A DNA stretch of 24,096 nucleotides, from assembly GCA_046155505.1 (NCBI GenBank), contig JBJXFK010000227.1:1-24096 (forward strand), read 5' to 3'. How positions within the stretch are numbered: position 1 is the first letter of the stretch; the number at the start of each line of letters is the position of its first letter. Under the pieces are notes generated by a model. The model saw only the letters and a program-made list of their open reading frames with translations, had not been told where the DNA came from and searched no databases. The stretch is from JBJXFK01 sp046155505 (GTDB taxonomy: Bacteria; Planctomycetota; Phycisphaerae; UBA1845; Fen-1342). The position numbers and the translations under genes are program-made. This document shows, piece by piece, positions 1 through 7,669 of this stretch.

Positions 1-116
1 CCGCGCGACATCGGCGGCCGGCGCCGCGGACGCGGCTGCGCGGAACCACACTCCGAGCAGACGCCCGGGTTGATGCGGTATCCGCAACGACGGCAATAGC
101 CGATCGGCTCAAACAT
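1..116 (-). CDS. Zinc-ribbon protein, N-terminal part (cut by window edge)
   Basis: The reading frame starts at ATG 116-114 and runs off the left edge without a stop, giving 38 residues. They begin MFEPIGYCRRCGYRINPGVC and contain two CxxC knuckles (C8/C11 and C20/C23, in CRRCG and CSECG) spaced as in a small zinc-ribbon, followed by an Arg/Pro-rich stretch (QPRPRRRPP). This resembles the double zinc-ribbon modules that start many small planctomycete proteins, and the Arg/Pro run is probably a linker to a domain outside the window. No convincing ribosome-binding site precedes the ATG; an in-frame GTG lies 33 bases upstream. The function is unknown. Confidence 0.6.
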   Translation of the reverse strand, partial: MFEPIGYCRRCGYRINPGVCSECGSAQPRPRRRPPMSR

Positions 117-342
117 TCGATCGTTAGACTGAGGCGTTGGTACGTTCACGTCACGCGCAGCGACGTTACGAGTTGATCTGCGCACCGGGTGCATGCAACC
201 CTCACAACGACATCCTATCCTCCTGGCGAGAGGGATGAGAGAAAATTGTGAGGCTCGTCCGCGCGGCTACTTCTGGCGCAGTGACGTCTTGGGCGGGTAA
301 TGTGCGGCGAAGCAATTGGGTCGCCGCATATCGGACAACCGA

Positions 343-411
343 AGGGTGGGCATCGCCGACCATTTGTTGGTCGTTCGACCGAGCATCGAATCGGTGGGCG
401 ATGCCCACCCT
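343..411. repeat. Inverted repeat of a dispersed AGGGTGGGCATCGCC element
   Basis: The 15-base arms AGGGTGGGCATCGCC (343-357) and its exact reverse complement (397-411) are separated by 39 bases. The same 15 bases occur at 17146-17160, also followed by ACCATT, so this is a dispersed repeat family. It lies 49 bases beyond the stop of the minus-strand GH3 gene and could also act as its transcript end, although there is no T-run. Confidence 0.75.
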
Positions 412-416
412 ACGCG

Positions 417-458
417 CTCCCCGTTTCCCGCTCCCCGTTTCCCGTTTCCCGCTCCCCG
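417..458. repeat. Pyrimidine-rich short tandem repeat
   Basis: Units close to CTCCCCGTTTCCCG are repeated three to four times with small variations, abutting the stop codon of the GH3-family gene at 460. The array directly joins the palindrome at 343-411. Confidence 0.6.
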
Positions 459-459
459 G

Positions 460-2118
460 CTACCGATCCGGCGGAAGACCGAGCGCCTCGGTGTCCTTGC
501 TCGGCTCGGTAAACAAACACGGGCGTTTGTACTGCTCGGACGTGGATCGCCGCGAGGCCATCAGCCGTTGATCCATGCGATCGATCGCGCCCGCCCCGAG
601 CGCGCGGAACGACAATCCGCCGAGACGATTCGATTTCCGCCGCGATTCATATTCGAAATTCTGCTGCCCGAGCGATTCGTCGATCGCCGCAACCAGCGCA
701 TCACTCACTTCGGCATGCGCGCTCAGCACGTAACTCGGCGGATCGGCCCAGCGCGGCCCGACCACAAAGTCGAACTCGGGGACCGCGAGCCGCTTGCACG
801 CTGAACGCACCGCCTGCACGAGCTGATGCTCGGTCAGCTTCTCGCCCGCCATCGACGACACCCGCCCCGCACGATGCAAAAACTCAAGCACCGGCGTATG
901 CTCGACCCAGCCGCGCACCTTCACCACATCATCCAGCCGATAGCGAATCAGACCCGCATCATTCGTCAAAACAACCACATATTCGCGATCCACTTCGAGC
1001 TCGGTCGGCAGCAGCGTGCGCGGGCTCGGCTGCTGCCACTCCTCGATTGGAATGAACTCGAACACCGCCGCGTTCACGTCGAGAACGCCCGCCGGCGTAC
1101 CGTCGTCCAGCGGAATCGTCACGCGACCCTCGCTGGCCAGCAACCCAACATCGCGCACCGGCAACGGGCCGAACCAATCCGCGAGCCGTTCGAGGTAATA
1201 GCCCATGCTGCCGCCGGTCCAGCACGCGAGAAAGCTGAGCTTCCAATAATCGCGCGGCCGCAGCGAGCCGTGCGATTGAAGCATCTTTTCCAGCTCGGCT
1301 GCTCGAGCTTTGTCCGGTCTCAGCGTGCTCGACAGCCTTCTGCGCAGCGCGTCGCTATCCACCAACTGTGCCGAGAGCGTGCCGTCGCGCACATCGCGAA
1401 TGAGCGTTTCGCGATTCTCGTCTGCGGTGCGGGCCATGCGGATCAGCGTCGCCGGATTGGCAGTGATCGCAAACGCTACATCACGCATGATGCCGAATCG
1501 CATCAACGTGTAGTAGCGCGCGGTCGGGTCGTCGATGTCGCCCATTTCCGGCGTGCCGACGTAGAATCGCCGTACGATTCGCTTCTGCGTACGCGACATC
1601 AGGCCGGTGATCGCACCGCACGGCACGCCCGCGGGCGAGATCGACTCATCCATCTTGCCGCTGCCTTGCAGGATCGCACGCAGAACGGCATCCGGGTGGT
1701 CGCTCAGCATCTTCAGCCCGAACGTGTTCCAGCCGCGGCGATATTGCGTGACGAACTCGGGGGTGACCGGGATGTATTTCGGATGAGCCGTCGTGCCGCT
1801 GCTGGTCGCGAACATGATCAGCCGCGTGCCCGGCGCGAATAGCGCCTGCACGTCGCCCGCGTGCAAACGATCCATCGTCGGCCGCACATCGTCATAGGTC
1901 ACGATCGGAGCGGCACTACGCAGGTCGGCGATGCTCCGCACGCGATCAAGCCCGCACTGCCGCGCATACTCGCTGCCGCGCACCAGCCGCATGACCCGCG
2001 CGAGGGCACGCTCCTGCACCGCTTCGGGCCGATCGAGATCGGACAAAAACGCGCGAAACACGCCGCGTGCGTGCCAGAACGCGATGCGTGCGGCGATCTT
2101 CTCGAAGAAGCTGGGCAT
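460..2118 (-). CDS. GH3 auxin-responsive promoter family adenylating enzyme
   Basis: A 552-residue protein of the GH3 family, which belongs to the adenylate-forming (acyl-acid-amido synthetase) superfamily and activates carboxylic acids with ATP, in plants joining them to amino acids. Visible motifs are the ATP/AMP loop SSGTT at 106-110 (followed by AHPKYIPVT), the second motif LLASEG at about 327-331, the hallmark YRLDDVVKVRGW at 393-404, and the C-terminal SEQYKRP near 527-533, close to the SxxQYKxP end of known members. Length matches the family. I chose ATG 2118, because the 30 preceding residues are Arg-rich and overlap the upstream gene. The ATG is one base after the TAG of the hydrolase, so the two are translationally coupled. 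The acid and amine substrates in bacteria cannot be read from the sequence. Confidence 0.88.
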   Translation of the reverse strand: MPSFFEKIAARIAFWHARGVFRAFLSDLDRPEAVQERALARVMRLVRGSEYARQCGLDRVRSIADLRSAAPIVTYDDVRPTMDRLHAGDVQALFAPGTRLIMFATSSGTTAHPKYIPVTPEFVTQYRRGWNTFGLKMLSDHPDAVLRAILQGSGKMDESISPAGVPCGAITGLMSRTQKRIVRRFYVGTPEMGDIDDPTARYYTLMRFGIMRDVAFAITANPATLIRMARTADENRETLIRDVRDGTLSAQLVDSDALRRRLSSTLRPDKARAAELEKMLQSHGSLRPRDYWKLSFLACWTGGSMGYYLERLADWFGPLPVRDVGLLASEGRVTIPLDDGTPAGVLDVNAAVFEFIPIEEWQQPSPRTLLPTELEVDREYVVVLTNDAGLIRYRLDDVVKVRGWVEHTPVLEFLHRAGRVSSMAGEKLTEHQLVQAVRSACKRLAVPEFDFVVGPRWADPPSYVLSAHAEVSDALVAAIDESLGQQNFEYESRRKSNRLGGLSFRALGAGAIDRMDQRLMASRRSTSEQYKRPCLFTEPSKDTEALGLPPDR

Positions 2119-2119
2119 G

Positions 2120-3274
2120 CTATGCGTGAAGTCCTGACTCGTCGGCGTTTGCAATCTGCGAGCGCGTCGCCGGCGGTGGTGCCGCGATCGAATCGGTCGA
2201 CATCTCACGCGGCTGCGCGGAAGGTGACGCGGGCAAATCGAGCTTGGCCAAATAACGATTGAACAATTCGATCGTCAGTCGCGCGTAACGCTCGGGTTGA
2301 ACGATGACCGCTTGATTGTGCTTGGCCCGCGGCACGGCCCAGAACGATTTCGGCTGCGGCGCGAGCGCATAGAGCAAACGCCCCTGCTCGATCGGCAGAT
2401 ACGAATCACGCTCACCATGAATGAACGCGATCGGCCGTGGCGACAGCCGCATTAGCGCTTTGCGCACAGACGGAAACTTGCAGCCGAACTCGCGCTCGGC
2501 GAAACGCAGCATCAGACAACGCAGCACGCGCCAAAAAGCCGGGTGGTGATTTTCGTAGACGAGCCGCACCTTGGCAAAAATGTACGCCCAGCGGCGCATG
2601 AAGTATTCGACGCAATTGTCGGTGCTGTACACGCCGTCGCATACCATCGCGACGATGCGATCGCATTCGGTCGCGGACAAAATCGCCGCGCACGCACCGC
2701 GTGAGACGCCCATCACGCCGATCTCGGTCGAATGCCCGCGCTCGCGCAGCAACTCGCCGACATACGCCAGCGCGCCGCGCATGTCGTACACCTCGCGCTC
2801 GGTGACCCACTGCCGCGGCGTGTACTTCGGGTCGCAGCCGCTCTGCCCGTGCCCGCGAAAATCAAACGTGAAAATTTCATAGCCCGCATCGCGCAGCGGT
2901 CGACAATAGCGCGCACACGAATACAGGTCGGCCCCGAACTCGTGCGCGAACAGGATCATCCCGCGCCGCTGCGTGCCCTCGGCGGCGGGAATCAACATGC
3001 CGGTCAGTCGCACGCCGTCGTAGGCCGAGAAGCTGACGTGCTCGCCGCTGAGCCGCTCGAAATCGAGTGGATTGCGGGCAAGCGGCAGATCCTTGGTGCT
3101 GCGCATGATGTTGAGCGCGATGGGGACGTATTTCAGAAAGACGAACGTCGGGACAATCACGAGCGTCGCGATCGTGAGCACGATCACGACCAGCGCCCAG
3201 TTGCGAGTCAGATATTCGATAACGGTTGCAGCCAGCAAATCCAGCGGCCTCCGCAAAGCGGCGACGTGTCGCAA
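2120..3274 (-). CDS. Membrane-anchored alpha/beta hydrolase
   Basis: A 384-residue serine hydrolase with an N-terminal hydrophobic anchor at about 27-53. The alpha/beta-hydrolase core follows: HEFGAD at 111-116 (oxyanion side), DFRGHGQSG at 138-146, the nucleophile elbow GVSRG with Ser191, Asp290 in HGERDSYLP, and His319 in AKHNQ, so the catalytic triad is complete. It resembles the peptidase S9/BAAT-like and lysophospholipase groups of alpha/beta hydrolases. The C-terminal 35 residues are Pro/Ala/Ser-rich. The first possible start is TTG (3274-3272); a second TTG at 3238, 9 bases after a GGAGG, would remove 12 residues and keep the anchor, and is a good alternative. It ends one base before the GH3-family ATG, so the two form a coupled operon. 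The substrate is unknown. Confidence 0.85.
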   Translation of the reverse strand: MRHVAALRRPLDLLAATVIEYLTRNWALVVIVLTIATLVIVPTFVFLKYVPIALNIMRSTKDLPLARNPLDFERLSGEHVSFSAYDGVRLTGMLIPAAEGTQRRGMILFAHEFGADLYSCARYCRPLRDAGYEIFTFDFRGHGQSGCDPKYTPRQWVTEREVYDMRGALAYVGELLRERGHSTEIGVMGVSRGACAAILSATECDRIVAMVCDGVYSTDNCVEYFMRRWAYIFAKVRLVYENHHPAFWRVLRCLMLRFAEREFGCKFPSVRKALMRLSPRPIAFIHGERDSYLPIEQGRLLYALAPQPKSFWAVPRAKHNQAVIVQPERYARLTIELFNRYLAKLDLPASPSAQPREMSTDSIAAPPPATRSQIANADESGLHA

Positions 3275-3607
3275 GGCGACCGCGCCCGGTGCCTTGATTC
3301 AGATGCAAATGCTACCGCGACTCCGCGCACGCGTCTAACTCGCGGCCGCGTATTCGGCGACGCTCGCAGGGCAAACGCAATCTGGAATGCTCGACGTAGC
3401 GATCACGTCGCGCTGACGCGACTGCGCGGAGACCGTTCCGGCGGCGCTGCTTTGCGAGAGTTCCGGAGCACTCTTGATGGGATCGCGATACTCGCAACCC
3501 GCACCTGACACTCCGCTTCACCCCAACTGAAATTCTCAAAGATCACCGCCGCCGCCGCGATAGACATTGCCAGTGTCAGCGAACCCGACAGTCCCGAATC
3601 GTGACGG
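3275..3607. other. Divergent intergenic region, no convincing gene
   Basis: This stretch lies between the minus-strand hydrolase and the plus-strand zinc-ribbon protein and presumably holds both promoters. I could not identify confident -35/-10 boxes or a strong Shine-Dalgarno. A minus-strand frame (3403-3636) with one hydrophobic segment crosses it, but its coding quality is poor. Confidence 0.4.
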
Positions 3608-4180
3608 ATGCTCATCGTGCTGCTGCTCAGTTTCATCGCGTCCGCCCTGATCGCCGCCGCCGCGGGAGTCGCGGCACACCTGGCCGCGACGGAGTGTCAG
3701 CGGAAAACCGCGATGGTTGCCGCCCGCGTCCGAGAAATCGAAAATGAGATCCGCAAACGATCCAATGACGATGGAATTCTCGATCGCGCCATGGGACTCA
3801 TCGAGCACTCGCCACGCTGCCCGCGCTGTCGCGGCGTCGTTCGTGCGATGGGGCGCTTCTGTCCAAATTGCGGCGAGAATTTCGCCCGGCCGCTCACGGT
3901 CGCGGCGCGCGTCACCTGCTATGCGGTCGACGAACCCACCGGCGAGGTTGATCTGCGCTGGCAATGCCTATCGTGCGGCGGCGAAACGCGGACGCAGCCC
4001 GACGCGCGCCATGCCGACACGCCGCAAATTGTCTCGCTCCGTTGCGAGCACTGCGACATCGACGCCGGCGAGGTACTGATTGATCCACACAGCGCCGCCG
4101 TACCCGACCCGCGACCGAGCGGCAGTCTGCGCCTGCCGCTCCGCGCGAATGCGAGCGCGAGTGCGATCAGAGCGACTTGA
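3608..4180 (+). CDS. Membrane protein with two zinc ribbons
   Basis: A 190-residue protein with a single N-terminal transmembrane segment (about 2-25, MLIVLLLSFIASALI), a charged helical stretch at about 30-60, then two zinc-ribbon modules. The first uses C71/C74 and C85/C88 (CPRC...CPNCG); the second uses C120/C123 and C146/C149 (CLSCGG...CEHCD). ATG 3608 is the first possible start, four bases after an in-frame TGA (3602-3604). The architecture suggests a membrane-tethered protein with cytoplasmic metal-binding modules. No enzymatic motif is visible and no specific function can be given. Its 3' end overlaps the tail of the opposite-strand GNAT gene by 14 bases. Confidence 0.75.
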   Translation: MLIVLLLSFIASALIAAAAGVAAHLAATECQRKTAMVAARVREIENEIRKRSNDDGILDRAMGLIEHSPRCPRCRGVVRAMGRFCPNCGENFARPLTVAARVTCYAVDEPTGEVDLRWQCLSCGGETRTQPDARHADTPQIVSLRCEHCDIDAGEVLIDPHSAAVPDPRPSGSLRLPLRANASASAIRAT

Positions 4181-4622
4181 TCATGATCAGACACGGGTTC
4201 CGGCCCCAATAGCCGATCAATTCTTCGAGCGGCACGAACCCCATGCCCAGATAGAACTTCCGCGTGAGCTCGTAGTGTTCGCACGGTCGCGACGGCCCCT
4301 GCGATTTCACTTGCAGAAATCGCACACCGTCGCGACGACAGAGACCCTCGGCATGCTCGATCATCGCTCGCCCGATGCCGCGGCGGTGATGCTCCCGCCG
4401 CACGGCGATGCAATGAATCTCGGCCGATTCAGCAAAATGCCGATGCAAGGTCACGAAACCGGCGGCGGCTCCATCGATCTCTGCGAGAAACGTCGGATAC
4501 CGCGCGCAATCGGCGACGTACTGGAGCAACGATTCCTCAATGCCGAACCAGTCGGGTACCGAGCGCAGGATCTGCTCGCACATGGTCGCGTCGTTAGGTT
4601 GAGCCGCGCGAATGCGCATCAT
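4167..4622 (-). CDS. GNAT-family N-acetyltransferase
   Basis: A 151-residue single-domain GCN5-related acetyltransferase, which transfers acetyl from acetyl-CoA to an amine. The acetyl-CoA-binding motif A is clear: IHCIAVRREHHRRGIGRAMIEHA at about 69-91 with the R/Q-x-x-G-x-G/A core HRRGIGRA. Motif B follows with FYLGMGFVPLEE at about 123-134. Length is usual for the family. Three consecutive start codons exist (GTG 4625, ATG 4622, ATG 4619); GAGAGG lies six bases before ATG 4622, which decides for it. Its last 14 bases overlap the convergent zinc-ribbon gene. The Cys-cluster gene at 4645-5124 lies directly upstream on the same strand, 22 bases away, so the two are probably co-transcribed. 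The acceptor substrate is unknown. Confidence 0.87.
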   Translation of the reverse strand: MMRIRAAQPNDATMCEQILRSVPDWFGIEESLLQYVADCARYPTFLAEIDGAAAGFVTLHRHFAESAEIHCIAVRREHHRRGIGRAMIEHAEGLCRRDGVRFLQVKSQGPSRPCEHYELTRKFYLGMGFVPLEELIGYWGRNPCLIMIKSL

Positions 4623-4644
4623 CACGCACCTCTCTCGGCGGCAA

Positions 4645-5124
4645 TTAGAGCGGCAATCGAGCGGTATCGTTGTCAGCCAGCGCCGCCTGAATCACCGGCA
4701 ACGCATGGTGCGGCCCGCGATTCATGCCGGGGCAATTTTTCGACGCGTAATCCCAGTCGTCTTTCGACGCGAGGTTGGAATTCCAGAACGGCCACGTCCG
4801 GCATTGCAGCGGCCGCACCGGGTGAATCGAGCAGCTTGCCTTGCCCTTGCCGTCGCGCTGGAGGAACACGCAATCGCCGTTGCGATATTCGATCAGGCTC
4901 TTGCGGCGGTGCGCTGCCCGGACGTATCGCGTGGCGAAATCGGTCACGTCCAGATTCAGGAACGCGGCGATTTTGCGCGTCTCGACCTCGTCGACCCAGA
5001 CATACCCCGGTGCCCCGCCGCAGCAATTGCCGCATTGGGTACAGGCAAAATGTAGACCATCGGCGTACCAAGGCTCCGGCGGCTCGGGCGGCGGAGAGGC
5101 TGATTTTCTGGCGGCGTTTCCCAT
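4645..5124 (-). CDS. YkgJ-family cysteine cluster protein
   Basis: A 159-residue protein of the YkgJ/UPF0153 family, small proteins that bind a metal or iron-sulfur cluster through a conserved cysteine set. The signature CTQCGNCC is at 28-35, with further cysteines at 85 (GDCVFL), 98 (ASCSIHPVRPLQC), 108 and 131 (NCPG), the usual order in the family. IHPVRPLQCRTWPFW is characteristic. I placed the start at ATG 5124. The frame stays open upstream to 5856, but that extension is poly-Ser, the antisense reading of the Asp-rich gene on the plus strand, and is not real. Probably co-transcribed with the GNAT gene downstream. The biochemical role of the family is not well established. Confidence 0.87.
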   Translation of the reverse strand: MGNAARKSASPPPEPPEPWYADGLHFACTQCGNCCGGAPGYVWVDEVETRKIAAFLNLDVTDFATRYVRAAHRRKSLIEYRNGDCVFLQRDGKGKASCSIHPVRPLQCRTWPFWNSNLASKDDWDYASKNCPGMNRGPHHALPVIQAALADNDTARLPL

Positions 5125-5461
5125 GCGGGCGGCGAGTATATCGGCTAGCGTATCGCCTTGCCGCCGTCCGGCGAGCCGCGACGCTCCGCCCCGGTTCGCC
5201 GCCGCGGGGCGGGGGCAAAAAAATCGACCGAAAAAAGGTCTTGACGTATGCACCGGTCCGGCTAATCTGCCCGCGCGATGGCGAGGTAACGGATACGGGG
5301 CCGCTTCGCGACACAGCAATCGCCGGGCATGTCGATTCGTTGAAATCTGCAAGCGCCGATGTGACGATAACGGCGACAGTCCGGAACGAGTGAACAAATT
5401 GGTCAAGCCGCCGACAAGGCGGGAACTGTAGGGATCCCAGCGCGAACCAGGAGAGCGGGAT
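5125..5461. other. Divergent intergenic region with a promoter and long leader
   Basis: It separates the minus-strand Cys-cluster gene from the plus-strand Asp-rich gene. It contains the promoter at 5241-5268 and a leader of roughly 185 bases. The leader has a GC-rich stem candidate (CCGCC-ACAA-GGCGG near 5409-5422) and only very short start-stop frames, such as ATG GCG AGG TAA at 5278. Confidence 0.5.
5241..5268 (+). promoter_or_regulatory. Sigma-70-like promoter of the Asp-rich gene
   Basis: TTGACG (5241-5246) and TAATCT (5263-5268) are separated by 16 bases. Each differs from the consensus by one or two bases. The promoter points towards the gene at 5462 and implies a leader of roughly 185 bases. 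Confidence 0.55.
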
Positions 5462-5818
5462 ATGTTTCGCGAGAGCGAGTTTGACAAGCGGGAAATGCCA
5501 AGTGTGGTCGAGTTCGATCCGCTGAGCGACGCCGAGGAACAGACCGGCGTGCGCGGAAACGTCACCATCGACGGCGACGGCGACGACGAACCAGGTGGCG
5601 AAGACGCGCCGCTCGGGTTCGGTCCGGTAGCGGACGACGGGCGCAAATTCGACGACGAGGAGGAAGAAGAAGTCGATTTCAACGTCGATGCCGACGATGA
5701 CGACGACGCCGCCGAGGACGACGCCGACGACGCGGACGAATTCGACGACGACGACGACTTCGACGACGACCTCGACGACGATGACGACGATGATGATGAC
5801 GACGACGACGAGGAATAG
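5462..5818 (+). CDS. Small extremely Asp-rich acidic protein
   Basis: A 118-residue protein. The first 60 residues are of mixed composition (MFRESEFDKREMPSVVEFDP...), and the last 55 are almost entirely Asp and Glu, ending in a run of a dozen Asp and EE. There is no signal peptide or membrane segment and only a few basic residues near the N-terminus. AGGAGAG at 5449-5455 lies six bases before ATG 5462, a strong ribosome-binding site, and a promoter and strong terminator bracket the gene, so it is very likely expressed. The Asp codons mix GAC and GAT, so the tract is not a pure DNA repeat. Such tails are seen in RNA polymerase delta-like proteins, histone chaperones and calcium-binding proteins. 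I do not recognise a family and assign no function. Confidence 0.75.
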   Translation: MFRESEFDKREMPSVVEFDPLSDAEEQTGVRGNVTIDGDGDDEPGGEDAPLGFGPVADDGRKFDDEEEEEVDFNVDADDDDDAAEDDADDADEFDDDDDFDDDLDDDDDDDDDDDDEE

Positions 5819-5876
5819 GTCGGTCGTCTAACGCGTGGCGGACGCGGCGCGATCACGCGTGAGCTCGCGTGAACAC

Positions 5877-5938
5877 AAAAAACGGAGCGACCACGGGCGA
5901 TGCACGCTGTGCGTCACCTGCGGTCGCTCCCTTTTTTT
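5877..5938. terminator. Strong intrinsic terminator, probably bidirectional
   Basis: The 9-bp stem GGAGCGACC (5884-5892) pairs with GGTCGCTCC (5922-5930) and is followed by C and seven T (5932-5938) on the plus strand. A run of six A (5877-5882) precedes it, giving a U-tract in the other direction. It lies between convergent genes (5462-5818 plus, 5987-7669 minus), which fits use by both. Confidence 0.8.
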
Positions 5939-5986
5939 CACCATGTCCGCGGTGTGGCGAATCGTGCTCCGGCGGAATGCCGCCGG

Positions 5987-7669
5987 CTATCGCGGCAGTT
6001 CATCATCCGAATCATGCGGGTCGCTCGACTCAGTCGATTCGCCCGGAGCGGCGTGTCGAACGACGATCGTGCGGCCCAGGATGTCGCCGAGCCGCTGTGC
6101 GTTGCGCGACAGCAGCAGCAAAAATGCGAACACCCAGAACGGCGGCAGCAACTCGATCAGCCGCGAGACGTTGCGAACCAGCACCTGCCAGAATCGCGGC
6201 GACGAAACATCTTCGGACAGCAGCCGCGTGCCGGTGACGAACTTGCCCAACGACCGCCCCGTCAGCACCTCGATGAACGTGCAGTACAGCACATACGCCC
6301 CGACGCTGCTGCCCCACCAGACCAGCACCGTGACCGACGGCAGCGAGTTCTGCATCGACGGGCTGATGAACCACTGAAACAACACCTGAAAACTCTCGGC
6401 CCAATCGACGCGCAAGATGCCCGCGGCGACCAGCGTGAACGGCAAAAAATCGATCGAAAAGCCGACCAGCCGCTGCACAGCCATTGCCATCGCCAGCGAA
6501 TCGGGCAACAAGATGTCGCGCGTCATGCTGTCTCGCCGCAACATAAACAGCGAGCCGATCACCCCGATCAGCACGAGCCAGGTGATCAGTTGAAAAAAGC
6601 CGACCTGCGTGGTCACGCGCTCGACGCGATCAAACGCGGCCGAGATGCGAAAGCTCTGCTCTGTGGGCGGCTCGCCGAATCTCGCAAAATGCAGCCAGGA
6701 AACGCCGCCGCCGTCGCTGGTCAGCAGCCCGAGATTCTGGTTGAACCCGATCGCCGCCTGCACGCGGTTGGTGCTCGGCGCGTCTTTGGGTGTCGACCAG
6801 ACCAACTCCGACTCGCGCCACGAACCTGGCTCGGCGGCGTTGCTGCCCAGCAGCCGCCACGCACGCACGGGCATCGCCGACGTGCGATCGTCGGTCTCGG
6901 CCACCAGCACGGCAGCCGAATTCACGCGCGTGATCCAGATTCGCCGAAGCGCCGCCCGCGACACCGTGACCGCATCGGTCCATTTGCCGCTGTCGGGCTG
7001 GCGGACGCTGACCAGTAGTCGATCGTCGGCGTCGACCCAGGCCACGATCAGCCGATCGGCGGCGATGCCGATTCGCGGGCCCAGATCGCCGGCTCGTTTG
7101 GGCTGCACGCTGTTTGGAATCGTTCCGAGCGTGGTCCACTCGCCGTCGAGTGCTGCGATCGAAAAGCCCGCCGTCGCCTCGTCGGACGCGCGAATCGCCC
7201 CGCCGGCCAGCGGCAACTGCGCCGCCACGCCGGCGTCGACCAGTGCGTACAAGTTGCGCTCGTCGGCGGTCAGATCGAGCGGAATCGCCCCGCCGGGGAG
7301 GATTCGCTCGACCGTTTCCGCTTGCTCGCGCGGGCGATAGCGCAGCATCGATCCGTCGGAGTACACTGCGATCGCATCGCGACTCTGCACGGTCATCAGC
7401 AGCGCCCGCGAGCGCAACAGCCGGCCCATATCAAACTCGCCGCCGACCTCGCGATGGAAAATCTTGATCCGTTCGCCGGCAGACGCGGCCAGATACAAAT
7501 GCCGTTCGTCGGACGCGACCAGCACCGCGCCGCTGACCGAGTCAACCGGTCGCGCGACCGCCTGCGCCGCGGCCCGCTGCACGCCGACCAGCGCCGCAGT
7601 GAAAATTGCGACGCACAGAACGACGGCGCTTCGGCCGCACCTGAACCGCGCGTAATCAGATCGGCTCAT
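5987..7669 (-). CDS. Secreted-domain plus RDD membrane protein
   Basis: A 560-residue protein. An N-terminal signal segment (about 13-36, ending AAAQA) is followed by about 300 residues with repeated short beta-strand patterns (such as LYLAAS, AIAVYSDGSMLRY, LYALVDAG, LIVAWVDADDRLLVSVR) typical of a beta-propeller-like extracytoplasmic domain. A transmembrane segment (about 357-377) leads into a C-terminal RDD domain: QRLVGFSIDFLPF (R400, D407), further membrane spans at about 445-465 and 505-522, GRSLGKFVTGTRLL at 471-484 and QRLGDILGRTIVV at 525-537. RDD proteins are small membrane proteins of mostly unknown role, some linked to ion exchange. The start is ATG 7669, overlapping the upstream gene's stop as ATGA; the 26 residues further upstream are Arg-rich and unlikely to be translated. 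Last gene of a three-gene operon. Confidence 0.82.
   Translation of the reverse strand: MSRSDYARFRCGRSAVVLCVAIFTAALVGVQRAAAQAVARPVDSVSGAVLVASDERHLYLAASAGERIKIFHREVGGEFDMGRLLRSRALLMTVQSRDAIAVYSDGSMLRYRPREQAETVERILPGGAIPLDLTADERNLYALVDAGVAAQLPLAGGAIRASDEATAGFSIAALDGEWTTLGTIPNSVQPKRAGDLGPRIGIAADRLIVAWVDADDRLLVSVRQPDSGKWTDAVTVSRAALRRIWITRVNSAAVLVAETDDRTSAMPVRAWRLLGSNAAEPGSWRESELVWSTPKDAPSTNRVQAAIGFNQNLGLLTSDGGGVSWLHFARFGEPPTEQSFRISAAFDRVERVTTQVGFFQLITWLVLIGVIGSLFMLRRDSMTRDILLPDSLAMAMAVQRLVGFSIDFLPFTLVAAGILRVDWAESFQVLFQWFISPSMQNSLPSVTVLVWWGSSVGAYVLYCTFIEVLTGRSLGKFVTGTRLLSEDVSSPRFWQVLVRNVSRLIELLPPFWVFAFLLLLSRNAQRLGDILGRTIVVRHAAPGESTESSDPHDSDDELPR

Larger units (their letters stand above)
117..459. 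other. Intergenic region with palindromic and tandem repeats
   Basis: There is no convincing gene between the divergent/tandem minus-strand genes on either side. It contains the inverted repeat at 343-357/397-411 and a pyrimidine-rich tandem array at about 417-458 built on CCCGTTTCCCGCTC. The short reading frames here are driven by these repeats. Confidence 0.6.

Noticed and set aside
826..1842. Plus-strand frame of 338 codons over the GH3 gene
   Set aside because: It is the complement of a strongly supported GH3-family gene and has the Arg/His-rich composition typical of antisense frames in high-GC DNA.
4645..5856. Long minus-strand frame with a poly-Ser N-terminus
   Set aside because: The Ser run is the antisense reading of the Asp codons of the acidic protein at 5462-5818. 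The real gene starts at ATG 5124.
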